A DNA stretch of 22,557 bases from Amanita rubescens (taxonomy: Eukaryota; Basidiomycota; Agaricomycetes; Agaricales; Amanitaceae). Of the stretch, positions 17,830 through 22,557 are shown one piece after another. The first letter of the stretch is position 1; the number at the start of each line of letters is the position of its first letter. The DNA is taken from the NCBI GenBank assembly GCA_015039365.1, contig WION01000725.1, positions 1 to 22,557 of the forward strand. The letters are read 5' to 3'. The translations under genes were made by a program, and so were the position numbers. The notes under the pieces were generated by a model, which saw nothing but the letters and a program-made list of their open reading frames with translations, had not been told where the DNA came from and made no database searches.

Positions 17830-20800
17830 TTACTCAGATGACGACGACACTAATTCTATGTACTTCCTCCCTGTCCCTCGTCCTATCCTCCTCGACACCG
17901 GTGCTCGCGGGAGATCCTCGTAATCAGAATCAGCCTTCGCCACTTGGACCTTGGCCTTTGGCGGCGACGCCGGCTTCATTTTCTGTGTCAACTTCGACCC
18001 GCTTGCTTTGCCGAAGTATTCCGTTACCGTTGCTTGCGTTTCTTTCTGCTTTTTCGCAGGCCGTGTGTAAAATTCGTCCGATTCTTCCTCAGAATCCGGG
18101 CTGTGCCGGTTTGTTAGCCACACGCCCCTTGCGGTCATGGCAATCTCACCTTTTGCGCTTCGCACTCTCATTTTCCTTTTCCTTGCCTTTCACCTGAGCT
18201 TTGGTTTTCGGCCTGTCTACGTCCATCTCGTCGTCAGACTCTATTTTTGCCTTTGTGGGTGCCGCTCGAATAGGCGCCTTCCTAACGGGTGGTGTATTAT
18301 CCAAGAATAGATCATCATCAGATTCGGAATCTTCGACCACCCTTTTCATGACAACTGTCTTCCGCTTGGGTTTAGAGTTCTCGTTAGATGCTTTGATAGT
18401 CTTGTCCGCCTTTGTTTCCTTTGCTTTCACTCCATCTTTCTGCTCGGACTCGCTAATGCCCTCTTCTTTAGCAGTAGACTTTGCTGGCTTTGGTGCTGGT
18501 GGCTTGCGTTTCGTAGCTGCAGGTTTGATCGGTACAAAGCCTTCGTCCTGCTCAGACTCGCTAAGGCCCTCTTCTTTAACAGTAGACTTTGCTGGCTTTG
18601 GTGCTGGTGGCTTGCGTTTCGTGGCTGCAGGTTTGATCGGTACAAAGCCTTCGTCCTGCTCAGACTCGCTAGGGCCCTCTTCTTTAACAGTAGACTTTGC
18701 TAACTTTGACGCTGGTGGCTTGCGTTTCGCGGCTGCAGGTTTGATCGGTACAAAATCGTCGTCATCGGAGCCTTTTTTGCCTCCCAGCGACTTGCGAGTC
18801 TGTAGCACTGCTTGTTTGCGTTTGACTTTCTTGCCCTTGGAATCGCTAGAATGCATCTCCTCGCGTTGTATGCAGTCTTGCTGAATTCTTGTTAAGCTCA
18901 CGTTCCGCTTTGATAAAATGTCGCAAAAACATACCTCCCATGCTTCTAGGAATTGGTTAAGATCTTCGTTCCACATGTCTTTTGGACTTTTTGCCAACAA
19001 CTTCAAAAGCTCGCTTTCCTTATCATTCGCTTGCTGTCGCAACTTCTCGATCTACCGCTATCGTTAGCCTCGAGGGGGTTCAATATGTAGGTCATCCTGT
19101 GTCACCTTCTCCTTCGTGAGGCTCCAAATAGCCATTCCTAAGAGATAGTCATAATCGCTATCATTTCCAAGCTCTTCCTCTTCCTCGTCCTCATCTGCTT
19201 TTTCTTCGTTTTCATTCACCTTGGCACTTGTAACTTTTGGGAATGGTCGAAATTTGAGTTTTCGTAACTCGGCGACGATGTCAGCTTTCTTCCGGTTGGA
19301 AACTACAAGCTCTTTATCGACTATCATTTGCACAAAGCGGGCCTGGTTATTTAGCTTGTCCAAAATGTTCTGCATTTCCTCTGCTAGATGATCCTGCCGA
19401 TCCCTTCAATAAAGATAACAAACATCACGGAAGAAACCCACTTTACGCTTCTGATAGTAGGCGAGGCGCACGGGATAAAACTCTTCAAGAATTTCTTCAG
19501 GAGTGTCGTATTTTTTTATCTTGCCGTCAAAGTCGAAGCATATCATGTTGCTCGTGTTGATCTTGCCAGTTAGTTTGAAATACTCAAGCAGTCCTTGTTG
19601 CTCGGCCTTTTCGAGCTCCTTAGCACCCATGGTGACCACGAAATGGACATTGGAATTGTCATGATGCTCTTTGTATTCCTGGTCGAGATTCAATGACATC
19701 CTTTGAAGTTACCGTCGAATATACCTTGATGACACCCTCTTTTTCCTTTTCACCAATCATCATGCTCTCTAAGTCTGCCTTATAGTTTTGCGTCCACCTG
19801 TGAATTGGCAATTCTACGATTTCAACCGTCGTGTCGTCTAACTTTCTTATGATTCCGTAGACATCGTACTTCTGCTTTGAGGCTTGTTTAATTTCGCCCT
19901 TGAAGCCTCGCCACCATGGCAACATAGGCACAAGGTCTTCGCCTTTCATTAGTCTCCGAATATTAGCCACGACGTCAGCAGGATTATAGCATGGTATGTT
20001 CGTGCTCCATCCTATTAGATCTTAGTTATCGGTACGGAGACCTCCCGAGTTCATCTCACCTGTACCGATCCCTTCTGCACCATTGATCAATACCATGGGC
20101 ACGATAGGAACGTAGAACTCCGGTTCAATTGTTTGATTATCGTCGGTCTGCTGGTTCAGAAGTGGGTCGTCTGCAGGATTGAACACTATTCTTGCTATAT
20201 TTTTAGGTTCCGTATGAATATAACGTGGAGAAGCATGGTCTTTTCCTCCTTGATCGCGCGTACCATATTGACCATTGGGGACCAGCAAGTTCAAGTTGTT
20301 GCTCCCAACGAAGTGTTGGGCCAAGTTGATAATCGTCTGTGCCAAACTCTGTTCTCCATGATGGTATGCAGCATGCTCCGAAATATATCCAACTAGTTGC
20401 GCAACCTAAACATAAATGCCATATAAGCTTTCTGTAAGGGTCTTCTTCCTGCGCGTACCTTGATTTCCTTCTTCAATTTCCGCTTGAAGCAACCCCAGAC
20501 TACCTTTCTCTGACCCGGTTTCAAGCCATCCGCGACCGACGGTATAGATCGTATATTATCTGCCATTGAGAACAGTATCAACTCTTTGTTGATAAACTCG
20601 GAGTAGGGTATCTCTTCTAGACGATGATCAAGATAGGTGCCCGACTATGCATCTTTTCAGCGCAACGTTCTACTAATGCGCGAGACATTACCTTGAACTG
20701 CCGTAGCCATTCTTTTCGATCATCCGCTTTTTTCTTGCTGAAAGCAAGCTCAATTAACTCCTTATCGCCTTCTTGAGTTGGGGCAAATGGTATCATATGC

Positions 20801-22557
20801 TTTGACATATGGCTGAAATAATTTCGCGCGTCTGCATCGTTGCTGGTGCCCAGACCCTACGAAACCACTTCAGGAAATTACAACGAATGAATGAAAAGGT
20901 GAGAGAATTGCCTTGAAATATTTTGAATCCCATTTCTTCGCATCCGGCGTCTCCTCCAACCACTTTTCGTACTCTGGAATCGTAAAAAAATCACGGCGTT
21001 GCTTGCCTTTGGTAACCTGGTATTGAGTTAGATTGAACCTAATAGGAACAACAATCACCCTAATTACCCGAACAATAGGTGTAACAAATTCTACTAGGAA
21101 TTCGGGTAGTTTCAACAGGGAAGGATAAAAGTAGTCCAAGAAGTTGATGAGCAAGCCCTTGATGTGAGAACCGTCATGATCCTTGACGCGTATGAGTATT
21201 CGATATCAATTCTGAAAGCCTCACGTACCTGATCTGTCATGAGCATCAGACGACCATATCTCAGGCTTGATGTGTCCGTGTAATCCTTGTTGTGTTGAAG
21301 CCCCATGATTTTTTTGATGTTCTGAACTTCTTCGTTCTTCATAATTTGATCATGCCGCGCTTCACGAACATTTAGGAGTTTTCCACGCAACGGGAAAACG
21401 CCAAAATTGTCGCGACCAACAACACCAAGGCCTGCTACAGCCAATGCCTTGGCAGAGTCTCCTTCCGTCAAAATGAGGGTACAACTTTTAGCGTGCCTCG
21501 TTCCAGCGTTATTCGCATCGGACAATTTGGTTAAACCCAGGATTCTGAACAATGTCATGATCCCCCCGTTTCACAGCAAGTTCACCTTGACTTACCTACT
21601 GCGTTTTGAACCATCCGTTTTCTTGATTTGCTGATCAGCCTTTGCCTTCGCCCAATTCAGGATGCTATCAATTATAGAAGATTTTATGACTTTGACGAGG
21701 TCAGTTGTATTGGATGCAGAAAAGGGATGCAGTACCTTTTTTCATGAAATCTTCAGACATCGCTGGTTTAGAGCCAAATTTGGACGACGGTAGAGTCAAT
21801 GTTTCCTTCGTTTGACTGTCAAACGTTGGATTTTCGATGAGAGCATTGACAAAGATCCACATGTGGTTCTTTACTTGAGCAGGTTTAACGGTTGCCGCTT
21901 TGTTCTTCTTCCCAATTGCAGTCATCAAGCCTTTAGATATCTGATCCGCGATATAGGTTACATGAGTTCCACCCTTCACCGTGGAAATGGAATTAGCAAA
22001 TGAGACGTGCTGAAAAGAGCCGTCTGAAACAGCGAATGCGATTTCCCATCGGGGGCCGATCTGTTCATAGACGACTGCTTGCTTTGGCTGAGCGGCACCC
22101 GATACATCCTCCGCCTCGGCACGAATAGAGTCAAGGTACATCTCGACATATTGCTTGAAATTCTTGACCTTGATACGCTCGTCGTTCAGGAAGACTTTGA
22201 CATCCTTGACAGTACCTGCGAGATCATAAACACGCTTGCGGAGCAGGCCTGCCGTATCTTCATCGATGTTGTTCATGCCAAAGAGCTTGAGATCAGGCTT
22301 GAAAGTGACACGAGTCCACTCTTCTCCCTTGGCATTCTTCGTGATCTTTGCCTTGCCACAAACGGACATATTATTGGTCCACGTCTGCTTATACTTCAGT
22401 TGACTCTCCTTGTGGGCTGTTTCGATGGTGAACTCGTGTGAATAGATATTGGCGAGTTTGGCACCGTAGCCATTTCGGCCACCGGTTAACTTCTTTTCGC
22501 TGTCATCGTAATTTGACGACGCTAGTAGATGGCCGAATATTAGTTCCGGAATATGCA
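17830..22557 (-). CDS. TOP2: DNA topoisomerase II, 5' end cut by the window edge
   Basis: ATP-dependent type IIA topoisomerase that passes duplex DNA through a double-strand break; nuclear and essential. Fourteen exons are readable: 22557-21736, 21689-21596, 21544-21229, 21181-21068, 21016-20912, 20856-20692, 20644-20459, 20405-20060, 20011-19725, 19678-19442, 19393-19106, 19051-18935, 18880-18150, 18100-17830. The visible part begins in the GHKL ATPase (TGGRNGYGAKLANIYS), continues through the transducer, and reaches Toprim (LILTEGDSAKALAVAGL; DQDHDGSHIKG, split by an intron). The winged-helix catalytic tyrosine lies in SPRYIHTEP (codon at 20220-20222). QRKVVWGCFKRK and the coiled-coil/C-gate block follow. 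The disordered C-terminal tail is Lys/Ser/Asp-rich with a 36-residue tandem repeat and ends ELVSSSSE. All readable phases agree. Intron 20857-20911 has a GC donor. Roughly the first 100-130 residues are missing. Confidence 0.95.
18446..18770 (-). repeat. 108-bp (36-residue) tandem repeat in the TOP2 C-terminal tail
   Basis: Three units with an exact 108-bp period: the landmark CTCTTCTTTA on the plus strand falls at 18461, 18569 and 18677. Each codes for a segment with GFVPIKPAATKRKPP, PKPAKSTVKEEG and SESEQDE. The first two units on the plus strand are almost identical; the third, nearest the conserved core, differs at several sites. This indicates recent unequal duplication within the disordered, charged tail, which in topoisomerase II carries nuclear-localisation and phosphorylation sites. 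Confidence 0.85.
20857..20911 (-). other. GC-AG intron of TOP2
   Basis: The exon ending KYF-K (AAG) is followed by GCAATT, and the next coding block GLGTSNDADARNYF follows the acceptor TTTCGTAG in phase 0. No GT donor fits here. GC-AG introns are a known minority class; this 55-nt intron is similar in length to its neighbours. Confidence 0.7.

Noticed and set aside
18201..18884. Plus-strand 227-codon ORF with repeats
   Set aside because: It is antisense to the TOP2 tail; its repeats mirror the 108-bp repeat, and the TOP2 frame is the one that fits splicing and family.
1..22557. CRISPR arrays, tRNA or rRNA genes, bacterial operons
   Set aside because: No regularly spaced direct repeats, no cloverleaf or rRNA-like stretches, and every gene is intron-containing and eukaryotic in type.

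Overview
The window reads as nuclear DNA of a filamentous fungus, most likely a mushroom-forming basidiomycete (Agaricomycetes). The support is about 60 reconstructed introns of 42-58 nt with GT..AG ends and CTRAC-like branch sites, very tight gene spacing, and a purely eukaryotic gene set. No database was consulted. All gene models come from reading splice sites by eye and checking that exon phases add up, together with remembered family motifs.

Layout. 1-2907 (+): remains of an FAD/NAD(P)-binding, amine-oxidase-like gene, broken by a 1.23 kb non-coding element with terminal inverted repeats and an apparent TA target duplication. 2939-3467 (-): proteasome maturation factor UMP1, 32 bp head-to-head with 3500-5939 (+), a RanBPM/Gid1-type SPRY-LisH-CTLH-CRA protein. 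6110-7418 (-): copper-fist transcription factor whose first exon is unresolved. 7641-8569 (-): mitochondrial Fe-S protein NFU1, with a one-base frameshift as sequenced, divergent over 71 bp from 8641-10601 (+), the ALG1 mannosyltransferase. 10681-11739 (-): ribosome maturation factor SDO1/SBDS, divergent over 101 bp from 11841-13534 (+), a BAR-SH3 protein. 13657-14346 (+): mitochondrial Fe-S assembly protein ISA1. 14603-17789 (-): rhodanese-like plus tyrosine phosphatase protein. 17830 to past the right edge (-): DNA topoisomerase II, 5' end missing.

The genes are mostly core housekeeping functions: protein turnover (UMP1, GID1), metal and Fe-S metabolism (copper fist, NFU1, ISA1), N-glycan synthesis (ALG1), ribosome maturation (SDO1), endocytosis or membrane curvature (BAR-SH3), signalling (PTP) and chromosome topology (TOP2). 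NFU1 and ISA1 act in the same late mitochondrial 4Fe-4S pathway, but they are 5 kb apart and on opposite strands, so I do not infer co-regulation.

The least ordinary stretch is 1-2030. There the empty target site can be inferred from the exon and intron sequence on either side of the element. Other points worth a second look are the NFU1 frameshift, the missing start of the copper-fist gene, a roughly 200-residue insertion between the P-loop and Q-loop of the phosphatase, a nearly identical 36-residue tandem repeat in the TOP2 tail, a GC-AG intron, and a short upstream ORF whose stop overlaps the BAR-SH3 start codon. I did not find a convincing novel multi-gene system.
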